Below are positions 1 through 7,435 of a DNA stretch of 38,336 bases, piece after piece. Below the pieces are notes generated by a model. It did no database searches and had not been told where the DNA came from. It saw only the letters and a list, made by a program, of their open reading frames with translations. A program made the position numbers and the translations under genes. Each line of letters begins with the position of its first letter. The first letter of the stretch is position 1. The DNA comes from a bacterium (GTDB taxonomy: Bacteria; Verrucomicrobiota; Kiritimatiellia; CAIKKV01; CAITUY01): positions 1-38,336 of the forward strand of contig JBAXWB010000041.1 of the NCBI GenBank assembly GCA_037128595.1. The letters are read 5' to 3'.

Positions 1-82
1 TGCACCAGAATCACCGCCGTAAATCCGATTTTCATGGAGGCGGATTTCTTGCGGGGAGTCAGCGTTCGCCATGGCGGGTTTT

Positions 83-106
83 ATTCGTGGGTTCGTGGAT
101 TCGTGG
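83..106. repeat. Three tandem 8-bp repeats (NTTCGTGG)
   Basis: The units ATTCGTGG, GTTCGTGG and ATTCGTGG lie head to tail. This kind of short TTCGTGG/CCACGAA repeat in intergenic DNA resembles simple-sequence seeds of palindromic intergenic repeats. A loosely similar motif family (CTACGAAACACGCGAAA) appears in the long hairpin near 35.8 kb. No function can be assigned. Confidence 0.6.
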
Positions 107-358
107 CGGAGTAACGTGTCTGCCCATAAGCCCGCATCTATCTGCTGCACTCTTACCACACCCGCAAAACGCCAGAATAATCGATAAACACGAGCGTTTT
201 CATTTATTTTCAATTAAAATGTGAATACATCTTAACGAAATGATGCTTTTTTCCCCTAGTCTGAGTGTGCGTCGGCACCTGTTCGCCATTTCTGGGGCAT
301 TGTATCGATTGAATTTTACTACAAATTCAAACATTTATTCGGCTTATCGCATTTTCGT

Positions 359-392
359 GATTCGCTAAGTCATACGTATGACTTAGCGAATC
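359..392. repeat. Perfect 34-bp palindrome without spacer
   Basis: The left half GATTCGCTAAGTCATAC is followed directly by its exact reverse complement, so each 17-base arm pairs completely with the other and there is no loop. It lies in a non-coding, AT-rich region about 215 bp upstream of a strong promoter-like sequence. Such a site could be a dimer-binding operator, a recombinase or resolvase core site or a replication-linked site. The centre CATACGTATG is itself palindromic. The bases are directly visible; the function is unknown. Confidence 0.85.
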
Positions 393-605
393 GCTTATTA
401 TCCGTTATTTTAATCTTTTATTTATATCAAGTTCGATAATGACAAGGCATTCCGCACCCTTATTTATACGGCTAGCGCATTAGATGCATCAGCAATTCCG
501 CCCACGCCGGAGAAATGGTTTCTTTAGTTTTTAGTGTTTTCACTTTACCAGACCCCTATCAATATTGAGGTTTATTACACTTTTTCAGAACGCCACGTTT
601 TTTGC

Positions 606-633
606 TTGATATTTACCTATATTATAGTATAAT
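606..633 (+). promoter_or_regulatory. Sigma-70-type promoter for the DUF5131 gene
   Basis: A -35 box TTGATA (606-611) and a perfect -10 box TATAAT (628-633) are separated by 16 bp. The start would fall near 640, leaving a leader of about 110 nt before the ATG at 751. The leader contains a modest hairpin (TCCCGA at 685-690 with TCGGGA at 705-710) and ends with AAGGAGAG about 6 nt before the start codon. Confidence 0.7.
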
Positions 634-750
634 GCAGATATGACCTCATAGATTCTGATGCGAATTCGGATGGCATTGAGGTATTCCCGAACGCTGGGTA
701 GCAATCGGGATGTGATGTGCAAGTAAATTAATAGATGAAGGAGAGTATAT

Positions 751-1482
751 ATGGCAAAGACAAAAATATTGTGGAGTGAAAATGTGTGGAATCCGATTAC
801 AGGATGTACCAAGCAAAGTGCGGGTTGTGCAAATTGCTATGCAGTAAATTTAACACGTAGGCTCAAGGCGATGGGTCAACCAAAATACCAGCAGGGCTTT
901 GACAAGGTGGTGGTGCATCCCGATTGCTTGAGTATCCCGCTAGAAAGGCAAAAGCCAACGGTCTACTTTGTAAACTCGATGTCGGATGTATTCCATAAGG
1001 ATGTCCCCGAAACGTTCATTCGGAAACTTTTCGAGGTCATGGGTGAAGCCAAGCAGCATACCTTCCAAGTTCTGACAAAACGTTCTGAAAGATTGCGGGA
1101 TTTGGCTCCAACCCTACCATGGACTGACAACATTTACATGGGAGTTACGGTGGAGACCTCAGATTATTATGGGCGTATCGCTGACCTCGTGACTACCCCC
1201 GCCAAGGTCAAGTTCCTGTCGCTGGAGCCGCTATTGTCCTCCATCTCCGACATCCCGCTTGAGGGTATTGATTGGGCAATTGTAGCGGGAGAATCCGGCC
1301 CCAAAGCTAGACCGATGGAAGCGCAATGGGTTCGGGATGTGCGGGACAAATGTGTGCGGTTGGATATCCCGTTCTTCTTCAAGCAGTGGGGTGGCAGGGG
1401 AAAGTTGAACAAGGAACGAGGGCGGGAACTGGATGGCAGAACGTGGGAACAGAAGCCGATGAGCAGGGAATGTAAGTCCTGA
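751..1482 (+). CDS. DUF5131 family (phage Gp37/Gp68-like) protein
   Basis: The 243-residue protein opens with ILWSENVWNPITGC and carries three cysteines in the pattern C19-x6-C26-x2-C29 (GCTKQSAGCANCYA), the hallmark of the DUF5131/Gp37-Gp68 family found in phages and mobile elements. The family resembles radical-SAM-type enzymes in having a Cys cluster near the N terminus, but its reaction is unknown. Other family-typical segments are VYFVNSMSDVFH, FQVLTKR, GVTVE, FLSLEPLL, WAIVAGESGP and FFFKQWGG. Members often sit beside a 'three-Cys-motif partner' protein; the next gene here does not resemble that partner. AAGGAGAG sits just ahead of the ATG and a near-consensus promoter lies at 606-633. 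An intrinsic terminator follows. Family assignment is strong; function is open. Confidence 0.9.
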   Translation: MAKTKILWSENVWNPITGCTKQSAGCANCYAVNLTRRLKAMGQPKYQQGFDKVVVHPDCLSIPLERQKPTVYFVNSMSDVFHKDVPETFIRKLFEVMGEAKQHTFQVLTKRSERLRDLAPTLPWTDNIYMGVTVETSDYYGRIADLVTTPAKVKFLSLEPLLSSISDIPLEGIDWAIVAGESGPKARPMEAQWVRDVRDKCVRLDIPFFFKQWGGRGKLNKERGRELDGRTWEQKPMSRECKS

Positions 1483-1512
1483 TTTACGACGACAGGCAGA
1501 AATAATTGATTA

Positions 1513-1560
1513 CAAAACAAAGGCGGCAATGACTAGAGCCCTAGATTGCCGCTTGTTTTT
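1513..1560 (+). terminator. Intrinsic terminator after the DUF5131 gene
   Basis: GCGGCAAT (1523-1530) pairs perfectly with ATTGCCGC (1545-1552), and the 3' arm runs into TTGTTTTT. An A-rich run before the 5' arm (AAAACAA, 1513-1519) can pair with the TTGTTTTT, so the structure may work in both directions. It separates the DUF5131 gene from the gene starting at 1582 and rules out a TTG start at 1546 for that gene. Confidence 0.85.
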
Positions 1561-1581
1561 AACGGGCTGGGAAAGGTTGGA

Positions 1582-2088
1582 ATGCGTAATGAAATAAAAA
1601 CGAATGATCGAAATGGCGATATTGGCGTTATTAGCGATGCAGAATTCGCACAATCAGGAAATCATACGGCCATTGGCAAAGTTTTTAGTGACCAAGCGTT
1701 TTGCGAAATGAATGTGGAAAACAAACTTTTCTTAAAACTCTTGCTCATTGAGGCGGGAACTATGGTCGGGACTTACAGGAATATTGGACGGCAACTTTTC
1801 ACAAAGGAACCCAACGTTCGGAATTGGGCTAGGAAACTGGAATCAAACAGCATCCTTACCATTACCCCGAAAAGTCACGACCAGTTTGAATTGAGGCTGA
1901 ATGAAAAGTATCAGGCGATAGCAAAGGAATTGGCTAACGAGAGGGTGGGCAGGGTTATGCTTCCTGCTTCTCCTGCTCCCGCTAACTCTGAAGACCCTGA
2001 GCTGGATAATATTATCGCCATTTACAAGACGGCAAAGGCAACGGGATGTAGCGTTAGGGTAAATGTTGAAAAAGTGATGGCGGCTTAA
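1582..2088 (+). CDS. Hypothetical protein, winged-helix-like segment
   Basis: The 168-residue protein is not recognised. A frame could open at a TTG (1546), but that codon lies inside the terminator hairpin; the ATG at 1582, preceded by GGAAAGG, is preferred. Residues 45-110 (LFLKLLLIEAG through FELRLNEKYQ) show alternating helix-helix-strand character with GTYRNIGRQLF and NVRNWARKLESNSILTI. This suggests a winged helix-turn-helix like those of plasmid or phage regulators, which is inference from pattern only. A proline/alanine-rich linker (LPASPAPANSEDP) leads to a short C-terminal helix. It lies 6 bp upstream of the recombinase and may be co-transcribed with it, possibly as a regulator or directionality factor. 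GC is low like the rest of the element. Confidence 0.65.
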   Translation: MRNEIKTNDRNGDIGVISDAEFAQSGNHTAIGKVFSDQAFCEMNVENKLFLKLLLIEAGTMVGTYRNIGRQLFTKEPNVRNWARKLESNSILTITPKSHDQFELRLNEKYQAIAKELANERVGRVMLPASPAPANSEDPELDNIIAIYKTAKATGCSVRVNVEKVMAA

Positions 2089-2094
2089 AAATAA

Positions 2095-3963
2095 ATGAAG
2101 GCGTTACGTAACATTCAAAGAGATGAGGTAGACTTATCTGTATCCGTATTTTTTGATGATATGGCGACAGATAAGTTTATCGCTCTGCTTTTGGATTTGG
2201 CCGGAAATGATGCGCCACCCCCTTCTGCTATTCCTGCCCTTCATTTTCCGTCTGCAACCCCATCAGCAAAATATTCACTCAAGTCTCAGGAACGTAAGAT
2301 TGTCAGGTCTGTAGAATTATTCCATGAATTCATTAATGCAAAACCGACAATCACCGGCATCAATCCATCCGAGAAATTATTGGCAGAGTTTTTGGATTAC
2401 CTGATTGCCAAAGAGAAGAATGATAATCCAGAAGCCGCCTCCAAGAATGACCGTTCACGCTATTGGGTTGAATTTGCAGGATGCGTCAGGGTTCTTATCA
2501 ATAAATTCCCGAAAGCCATTTTGCGCCGCTCATTATTAAGTCCTGCCGAATGTAAGGCTCAGAGTCGCTTCGATTACCTTAATAAAGAGTGCAAAGCAGC
2601 TGTCATGGTTTTCTTGAAGAACGGCAAGATTGTAAAATATGCAGATGGCAACCCTATCCAAACCAGTAAGCCACTTGCAGACGGAACCAAACTGTGCGCC
2701 CTTGATGCCACCAAAACCATTTTAACGACCCTTGGACTTACCGACCTCAAGCAACTTACCGATTCTGAATTGGAACGCTTTCACCAGATATATGCTGAGA
2801 AAGATATGGGGGACACTGCTCTCTGCTACTTCATTGATGCGGGAACATTCTACAGGTATTTGCATTCGACCCATTTTATTTCAGACTTCCCAAGTAAACT
2901 CAGCGGCCATAAACCCAAGCGCAGAAATGATGACTATGTTCCTGCTGAGAATATTGCGAAACTTGAAGACCGTTCAACTGTGGAATGGAACGATTTCTTT
3001 GACATTCAAGACCGCTTCATCTGCTATGTCCTCCTCTACGATTTTGCACTCAGAGCTGGAGAAGCGTTGCGCCTAACTATTGATGACATATCGGTTTCCC
3101 AATGCGTTGACCTTCACTTACCCTCTGAAGCCCAAAAAGGACAAAATAAGCCTGAGCAATGGTTGTTCAACTATTTTGAAATATCGAAGTTATATGCTAA
3201 GCGGTTCTTGCAACTCAGGGAGGCTCAGTTCCCCAATACCAAATCACTCTTGGTTAATTCTGATGGTGGTCAAATGTTGGAGGGCGTTCTCACCGATTGC
3301 GTTAGTCGTCATTGCAATAATCTCGGCATAGTCACGCAGAATGGGAAAAGCACCTCCCCTCACCGTCTTCGCCATTCCTTTGCCACGTTGAATATCGAGT
3401 CTCTTGGGCTGAAATTATCCATTTATGAGATTTCCGAACGGTTGCGTCATGAAGACATCAAAACGACCAAAGATGTCTACATTGCCCGAAACCCATTAAT
3501 CTTGAAGGAACGCCACCTTGCCAAAATGAAGCAACGAAATGGACAGGGGCAGACATACCAACCTCAATCTCATCATATTGATACTGAGCCCACGACACCC
3601 CCTACTATTGATACTGCCGCCGTCTCCATCGCCAACGACACCATTCTATCCGAAGATGCCGCCATGAATATGCTTAGCCAGTTGGGAATCAAGCCCCCTG
3701 CTCTTTTGAAGGCTGCGAAGGTGGACGGGAAGGTCTCATTGAGGGATGGTTTATTTTATTATTCTATGGCGTATATTGAAGACCTTAAATCCAACTGGGT
3801 CACCAAGCAATATGCCGCCAGCGTCTTGAACATGACCGAGAAGCAACTATGGCATTGGCTCAAGAAAAATGGCGTTGAGACCAAGACCATCGGCAAGGCC
3901 AGTCTGATTAGGGCTTCTGGTTTGTTCAAAGGGCTCCATAATTCCAAGCGAAAATCTGCTTAA
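2095..3963 (+). CDS. Tyrosine recombinase (phage-type integrase), long form
   Basis: At 622 residues it is longer than typical integrases (about 330-450). The catalytic set is intact: R320 (ALRAGEALRL), H423-x-x-R426 (HRLRHSFAT), H452 (RLRHEDIKTTKD) and nucleophile Y462 (DVYIARN). Residues 1-120 precede a core-binding region, and about 150 residues extend beyond the catalytic tyrosine. This extension contains VTKQYAASVLNMTEKQLWHW, which looks like a helix-turn-helix and may bind arm sites. The start is uncertain: no clear ribosome binding site precedes 2095, and an alternative ATG is at 2161. The gene ends about 290 bp from the 3' end of tRNA-Gln, the usual arrangement for an integrase at its attachment site. 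The family call is certain; the link to this tRNA is inference. Confidence 0.93.
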   Translation: MKALRNIQRDEVDLSVSVFFDDMATDKFIALLLDLAGNDAPPPSAIPALHFPSATPSAKYSLKSQERKIVRSVELFHEFINAKPTITGINPSEKLLAEFLDYLIAKEKNDNPEAASKNDRSRYWVEFAGCVRVLINKFPKAILRRSLLSPAECKAQSRFDYLNKECKAAVMVFLKNGKIVKYADGNPIQTSKPLADGTKLCALDATKTILTTLGLTDLKQLTDSELERFHQIYAEKDMGDTALCYFIDAGTFYRYLHSTHFISDFPSKLSGHKPKRRNDDYVPAENIAKLEDRSTVEWNDFFDIQDRFICYVLLYDFALRAGEALRLTIDDISVSQCVDLHLPSEAQKGQNKPEQWLFNYFEISKLYAKRFLQLREAQFPNTKSLLVNSDGGQMLEGVLTDCVSRHCNNLGIVTQNGKSTSPHRLRHSFATLNIESLGLKLSIYEISERLRHEDIKTTKDVYIARNPLILKERHLAKMKQRNGQGQTYQPQSHHIDTEPTTPPTIDTAAVSIANDTILSEDAAMNMLSQLGIKPPALLKAAKVDGKVSLRDGLFYYSMAYIEDLKSNWVTKQYAASVLNMTEKQLWHWLKKNGVETKTIGKASLIRASGLFKGLHNSKRKSA

Positions 3964-4100
3964 TTGGATGTCCTGCGCCTCGGATTTGTGGCAAATTTTA
4001 TTCTTTTCATCCCCAAGCCATTGATAATCCAATACCTTTTACCCCCATCCAAGAACCCATTTTGAGTCCCTTTCAGTCTAAAACAGTCAGACGCACTTAA

Positions 4101-4124
4101 AAATCTCCCGGAAAATCTCCCGGA
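4101..4124. repeat. Tandem 12-bp direct repeat by integrase end
   Basis: AAAATCTCCCGG occurs twice without spacer (4101-4112 and 4113-4124) between the recombinase gene and tRNA-Gln. Direct repeats at this position often serve as integrase arm-type or excisionase sites. The repeat is certain; the role is inferred from location. The rest of 3964-4251 shows no gene. Confidence 0.6.
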
Positions 4125-4251
4125 ACTGACCACCCCCTAAAAAGGCTCCAAAACGCAAAGTTTTATAGGGATTGGCACAAACGTTTGCAGTTCAAGGGGA
4201 AGAGACTACAAAGAATTGATGGTTGAAAGGGGTTGAGAGCAAGGTTTTGCT

Positions 4252-4325
4252 TGGTTGCCGGACTAGGATTCGAACCTAGACAAGCAGAGTCAGAGTCTGC
4301 TGTGCTACCATTACACAATCCGGCA
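4252..4325 (-). tRNA. tRNA-Gln (anticodon CTG), CCA encoded
   Basis: Read on the minus strand the gene starts TGCCGGA at 4325 and the acceptor closes with TCCGGCA (4262-4256), discriminator A (4255) and encoded CCA (4254-4252). The anticodon stem is GCAGA/TCTGC with loop CTCTGAC, giving anticodon CUG, which reads CAG glutamine codons. The T-arm has the canonical GGTTCGAATCC. Its 3' end points to the recombinase gene, so it is the likely integration target of the element to the left. A perfect hairpin (AAATGGC 4335-4341 with GCCATTT 4348-4354) sits immediately upstream of the gene. Confidence 0.97.
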
Positions 4326-4545
4326 GGAGAAAAGAAATGGCCCATGCGCCATTTGAGGGGGGAAGGATGCTAAAACGCCTTGGGGTGCGTCAAGCTTGTT
4401 CTTCTGCCAGCAATTGAAGCCCATCAGGTCTTTCCTGATGCAAAAATCAGGGTTCCCCTGCTTGTGCCATCGCAGAATCAGCCTATTGTGGGAAGTGAAG
4501 CATTAGTCAGGATGCCGGAAACAATGCCCAAATAAGGAGCGTGCC
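4326..4545. other. Intergenic region with two hairpins
   Basis: No gene is visible. AAATGGC/GCCATTT (4335-4354) lies in the tRNA-Gln upstream region, and CATCAGG (4422-4428) with CCTGATG (4434-4440) forms a compact 5-nt-loop hairpin. AAGGAG at 4533-4538 belongs to the following gene. No strong promoter consensus was identified. Confidence 0.4.
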
Positions 4546-4887
4546 ATGGACCATACAAGCAATGAGAAGATTTCCGAAGCTCTGAAACTTCTCGAGGAAG
4601 CGGCCAGAGACAAGAAGGATGAATTGAAGAATGCGATGTCTGATAAGTACTCGCACCTCAAGAACGCCATCGTGGAGACCGAGAACCACCTTGCCAAATC
4701 CCTGGCCGATGCCAGAAAACATGCCGTAGATGCGGCCGTTCACGCAAAGGACGTCAGCGTCGAGAAAGTCAAGGAAGTCGCCGGCGACGTGAATAAGAAC
4801 GTACACGAGAATCCCTGGCCTTATGTCGCGGGAACCGCCGCCGTGGGCCTGTTGCTCGGATATATTCTCGGACGGAATCGGAAGTAA
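4546..4887 (+). CDS. DUF883 (YqjD/ElaB-like) membrane-anchored protein
   Basis: The 113-residue protein has a long, charged amphipathic helical region (residues 1-85, rich in K, E, A and D) followed by ENPWPYVAGTAAVGLLLGYILGR, a C-terminal glycine-zipper-like membrane anchor. This is the DUF883 architecture of E. coli YqjD and ElaB, which are C-tail-anchored inner-membrane proteins reported to associate with ribosomes in stationary phase. An AAGGAG motif lies 7 nt before the ATG. The next gene encodes a YqjE-like membrane protein 18 bp downstream, reproducing the yqjD-yqjE order. Family assignment is firm; a stress or stationary-phase role is carried over from the E. coli homologues. Confidence 0.85.
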   Translation: MDHTSNEKISEALKLLEEAARDKKDELKNAMSDKYSHLKNAIVETENHLAKSLADARKHAVDAAVHAKDVSVEKVKEVAGDVNKNVHENPWPYVAGTAAVGLLLGYILGRNRK

Positions 4888-4905
4888 CGTAACCCGGGTG
4901 GTCTT

Positions 4906-5301
4906 ATGCTGAACAGCCTGCTCAAGGGATTTTTGTCTGCCGTCGCGCTCAAGTTGCTGGATCACTACAGGCAGCTGTCCGTTCAACTGCTCAAAATTGA
5001 GGCGACGAAAGCTTATCTACAGGGGGTACGGATGGCCCGGCGGTCGGCTTTCTTGCTGATACTCATGGGAATAGTCCTGGGGCTCATCAGCATGGGTGCC
5101 CTGCTCTTCCATGTAGGGCTGTTCATTCTACTACCCTGGACCGTGGAAGCGAAGGCCACTTTCGCCATCATTCTAGGCCTGGCCTACATGGTCATCGGGG
5201 GCAGTGTGCTGGGAATTATCATGAATGAAAAAACGTGGATGGAGAAATCAGGCGCTGCAGAGATGCTTAATGAAGCCACCGGTCAGCCTCACAAGGAGTG
5301 A
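4906..5301 (+). CDS. YqjE-like (phage holin superfamily) membrane protein
   Basis: The 131-residue protein has an amphipathic N-terminal helix (residues 1-40) and two strong transmembrane segments: AFLLILMGIVLGLISMGALLF (about 46-66) and a second from about 84 to 106 (FAIILGLAYMVIGGSVLGII). Two close membrane helices after a helical N terminus match the YqjE/DUF1469 family, annotated as putative Actinobacterial holin-X or phage holin superfamily. Position directly after the DUF883 gene supports this call. No lysis function is implied; these proteins are usually chromosomal envelope proteins of unknown function. Spacing suggests translation in the same operon. Confidence 0.75.
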   Translation: MLNSLLKGFLSAVALKLLDHYRQLSVQLLKIEATKAYLQGVRMARRSAFLLILMGIVLGLISMGALLFHVGLFILLPWTVEAKATFAIILGLAYMVIGGSVLGIIMNEKTWMEKSGAAEMLNEATGQPHKE

Positions 5302-5347
5302 TCGAGATGCTTGCGGTAGGGTTATCCGTGTAAACCCGAAGGAGTCT

Positions 5348-5455
5348 ATGAATTCGAAAACTGAAAAACCTCCCGCCACCTCCACCTTCGCAAAGACTTT
5401 GTTCAAGCTTTCGTGGATCATCTGGCGAATTGGGACTTCGCGGCAGCGCAGCTGA
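5348..5455 (+). CDS. Small 35-residue protein, third gene of the YqjD/E cluster
   Basis: An ATG at 5348 is preceded by AAGGAG with ideal spacing and opens a 35-codon frame. Its central part (TFAKTLFKLSWIIWRIG) could form a short membrane or amphipathic helix. E. coli has a third small gene (yqjK) after yqjD-yqjE, so a small third partner would fit, but I see no convincing similarity to YqjK. The ribosome binding site and the operon position are the main support. Confidence 0.45.
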   Translation: MNSKTEKPPATSTFAKTLFKLSWIIWRIGTSRQRS

Positions 5456-5628
5456 AATGATGCGAGCCCGCATCCGCTGATTCATAAAATCTTCAATTGG
5501 TGGAAGCAGCCCTGAAAAGGCTGAATTAGAATGGGAGGTGCCAAACTATGGAAAACACTGGCGATCCTTTGGGTCGCCAAGACTACAGACGATCAAATTG
5601 TGATGTGAAATTTCGATAAGGAGACATT

Positions 5629-6153
5629 ATGAAGAGCATTTATTTATTCAGCATGATTGCGGCGGTAGCGATTACAACAGCAGGTTGCTGCTCTATGTGT
5701 AAGTCTCATAACGGGGAAGGACAGGCATGTCCTTCCTGCGGCATGACGGCCAAAAAGACTTGCCCGCACTGCGGCATGATGAAGGGTCAGTGCAAGTGTC
5801 CGGCAATGGTCACCCCCGCCATGGCCATCATCAACACCACGGCCTTGAAATCCCTGATCAACTCAGGCGTAAAGCTTACGCTGGTCGACGCCCGAACGGG
5901 CAAGTTCGACGATGGCCGACGGATTGCAAATGCCATCAACCTGAGTCCGGAAGCCACTGAAGCTGAGATCCACAATGCCTTGCCGTCAAAAGAGGCCCTG
6001 ATTGTGTCTTACTGTGCCAACCTGAAATGTCCGGCCAGCAAAACGCTCGCCTCGAAACTGACCGCATTGGGCTACACACATGTCCTCGAATATCCCCAGG
6101 GAATTGAAGGCTGGGTTAGCGAAGGCAATCTTGTGGCCCCGACCGTTAAATAA
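5629..6153 (+). CDS. Cysteine-rich lipoprotein with rhodanese-like domain
   Basis: The 174-residue precursor begins with a lipoprotein signal (MKSIYLFSMIAAVAITTAGC) whose lipobox cysteine is C20. Mature residues 20-57 hold ten cysteines with repeated CPxCGM units (CPSCGM, CPHCGM) plus histidines and methionines, suggestive of soft-metal (copper or similar) binding. Residues 65-165 form a rhodanese fold: LVDAR, then the active-site loop VSYCANLKCPAS with candidate nucleophile C129, then ALGYTHVLEYPQGIEGW. Rhodaneses transfer sulfane sulfur or act as persulfide carriers; a membrane-anchored periplasmic one fused to a Cys-rich tail is unusual. AAGGAG precedes the ATG. A short stem (GGCGA/TCGCC, 5560-5578) lies upstream. 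Metal handling is inference. Confidence 0.82.
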   Translation: MKSIYLFSMIAAVAITTAGCCSMCKSHNGEGQACPSCGMTAKKTCPHCGMMKGQCKCPAMVTPAMAIINTTALKSLINSGVKLTLVDARTGKFDDGRRIANAINLSPEATEAEIHNALPSKEALIVSYCANLKCPASKTLASKLTALGYTHVLEYPQGIEGWVSEGNLVAPTVK

Positions 6154-6163
6154 AAATGAATGG

Positions 6164-6203
6164 CTGTTCCGGGTGGGGCCCCACACCGCTCCACCCGGAA
6201 CAG
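6164..6203. repeat. Perfect 13-bp inverted repeat ahead of transaldolase
   Basis: CTGTTCCGGGTGG (6164-6176) is exactly complementary to 6191-6203, with a 14-nt GC-rich loop. It lies between the rhodanese gene stop and the transaldolase start. No T-run follows, so it is not a classical intrinsic terminator; it could be an attenuating or mRNA-stabilising hairpin. Its presence argues against translation from the ATG at 6156. Confidence 0.75.
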
Positions 6204-6221
6204 CCCGGGAGTCGGCCACTC

Positions 6222-7331
6222 ATGAAAAACAATGCCCTGAAACAATTGCAAACCTTTGGACAGTCCATCTGGCTGGACTACATCCGCCGCGATCTGATCA
6301 CCAGCGGAGAATTGAGGCGCTTAATCGAAGAGGACGGACTCCAAGGCATGACATCCAATCCCTCTATCTTTGAAAAGGCGATTGTGGAGAGCCAGCTTTA
6401 TGACGCGGACATTCGCGCCATGACTCGCAAGGGCAAAACGGCCCAGGTAATCTATGAAACCCTCAGTCAGCAGGATGTACAGAGCGCCGCTGACGCGTTC
6501 CGACCGCTTTATGAACAGACGAATGGCAAAGACGGTTATATCAGTCTCGAGGTCAACCCCCATCTGGCTCACGATACCAAAGGCACCATCCAGGAAGCGC
6601 GTCGGTTATGGAAAGCCCTGCACCGGCCCAATGTCTTCATCAAGGTTCCCGCCACCAGCGAAGGAATCCCCGCGATCCAGCAACTGATCAGTGAGGGCAT
6701 CAATGTCAACGTGACCTTGCTCTTCGGACTGCCACGATACCGGCAGGTGGCAGAAGCGTTCATTGCCGGCCTCGAAGCACGTGCCGCCCAAGGCAAGCCG
6801 GTCAAGCGGGTGACCTCTGTGGCCAGTTTTTTCCTCAGCCGCATTGATACCCTGGTGGATCCACTTCTGACCAAGCCTCTCAAACAAGGGGGCCATACGG
6901 GAGAACTCGCGAAAAAAGTGGCCGGGCAAACAGCGATCGCTAGCGCCAAAGAGGCCTACCAGATTTTCAAGGAGATCTTTGGTGGCGACCGTTTTATGAA
7001 GCTGACGGCTCAGGGGGCTTTACCCCAGCGATTGCTTTGGGCCAGCACCGGCACCAAGAACCCGGATTACAGCGATGTCAAATACGTCGAGGCCCTCATC
7101 GGTCCGGACACGGTCAATACGTTCCCCGTCGATACCCTTGACGCCTATCGCGATCACGGAGACCCGAGTGCCAGTCTCGAAAAAGGGGTGGTTGAAGCAG
7201 CGCGCTTACTGAAACACCTGCCCGAGCTCGGCATTATGATCGACGCGATCACCCAGCAACTCGAGAATGAGGGTATCGAAAAGTTCAACAAGCCATTCGA
7301 CCTATTGTTGGAGACCCTGGCGAATAAGTAA
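6222..7331 (+). CDS. tal: Transaldolase
   Basis: The 369-residue protein catalyses transfer of a dihydroxyacetone unit between sedoheptulose-7-phosphate and glyceraldehyde-3-phosphate in the non-oxidative pentose phosphate pathway. Diagnostic segments are LWLDYI-type start (SIWLDYIRRDLI), GMTSNPSIFEKAI, SLEVNPHLAHDT, and NVFIKVPAT with the Schiff-base lysine K141, then VNVTLLFGLPRY, VASFFLSRID, and LLWASTGTKNPDYSD. Its length and motifs fit the long (about 370-residue) transaldolase class. The frame stays open to an ATG at 6156, but that lies ahead of a strong hairpin; the ATG at 6222 follows GGAG with good spacing and matches family starts. It appears to be cotranscribed with or just downstream of the rhodanese gene. 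Confidence 0.95.
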   Translation: MKNNALKQLQTFGQSIWLDYIRRDLITSGELRRLIEEDGLQGMTSNPSIFEKAIVESQLYDADIRAMTRKGKTAQVIYETLSQQDVQSAADAFRPLYEQTNGKDGYISLEVNPHLAHDTKGTIQEARRLWKALHRPNVFIKVPATSEGIPAIQQLISEGINVNVTLLFGLPRYRQVAEAFIAGLEARAAQGKPVKRVTSVASFFLSRIDTLVDPLLTKPLKQGGHTGELAKKVAGQTAIASAKEAYQIFKEIFGGDRFMKLTAQGALPQRLLWASTGTKNPDYSDVKYVEALIGPDTVNTFPVDTLDAYRDHGDPSASLEKGVVEAARLLKHLPELGIMIDAITQQLENEGIEKFNKPFDLLLETLANK

Positions 7332-7435
7332 AGAAGCCACCGGACAACCTATCTCCATGACAATCCGGTCAACTAAAAGACTCTGGCTTTTGATCAGTTC
7401 TTTATGGCAGTCTCCGGTCAGTCCCGGGGAGTGCC

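Larger units (their letters stand above)
1..605. other. Left-edge stretch with no convincing gene
   Basis: No open frame here has a credible ribosome binding site or recognisable product. On the minus strand a short frame starting at 72, or at 35 with a signal-peptide-like beginning (MKIGFTAVILV), runs off the left edge and could be the first codons of an exported protein, but no Shine-Dalgarno is visible. The stretch is AT-richer than the core and holds a triple TTCGTGG-type repeat (83-106) and a perfect 34-bp palindrome (359-392), described separately. It belongs to the inferred element ending at tRNA-Gln. Confidence 0.5.

Noticed and set aside
585-812. Minus-strand 75-codon frame overlapping the DUF5131 start
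   Set aside because: Runs through the promoter and start of a well-supported gene, AT-rich codons, no ribosome binding site.
5541-5618. Short 25-codon frame before the rhodanese gene
   Set aside because: No good ribosome binding site, and a small GC stem within it; likely leader sequence.
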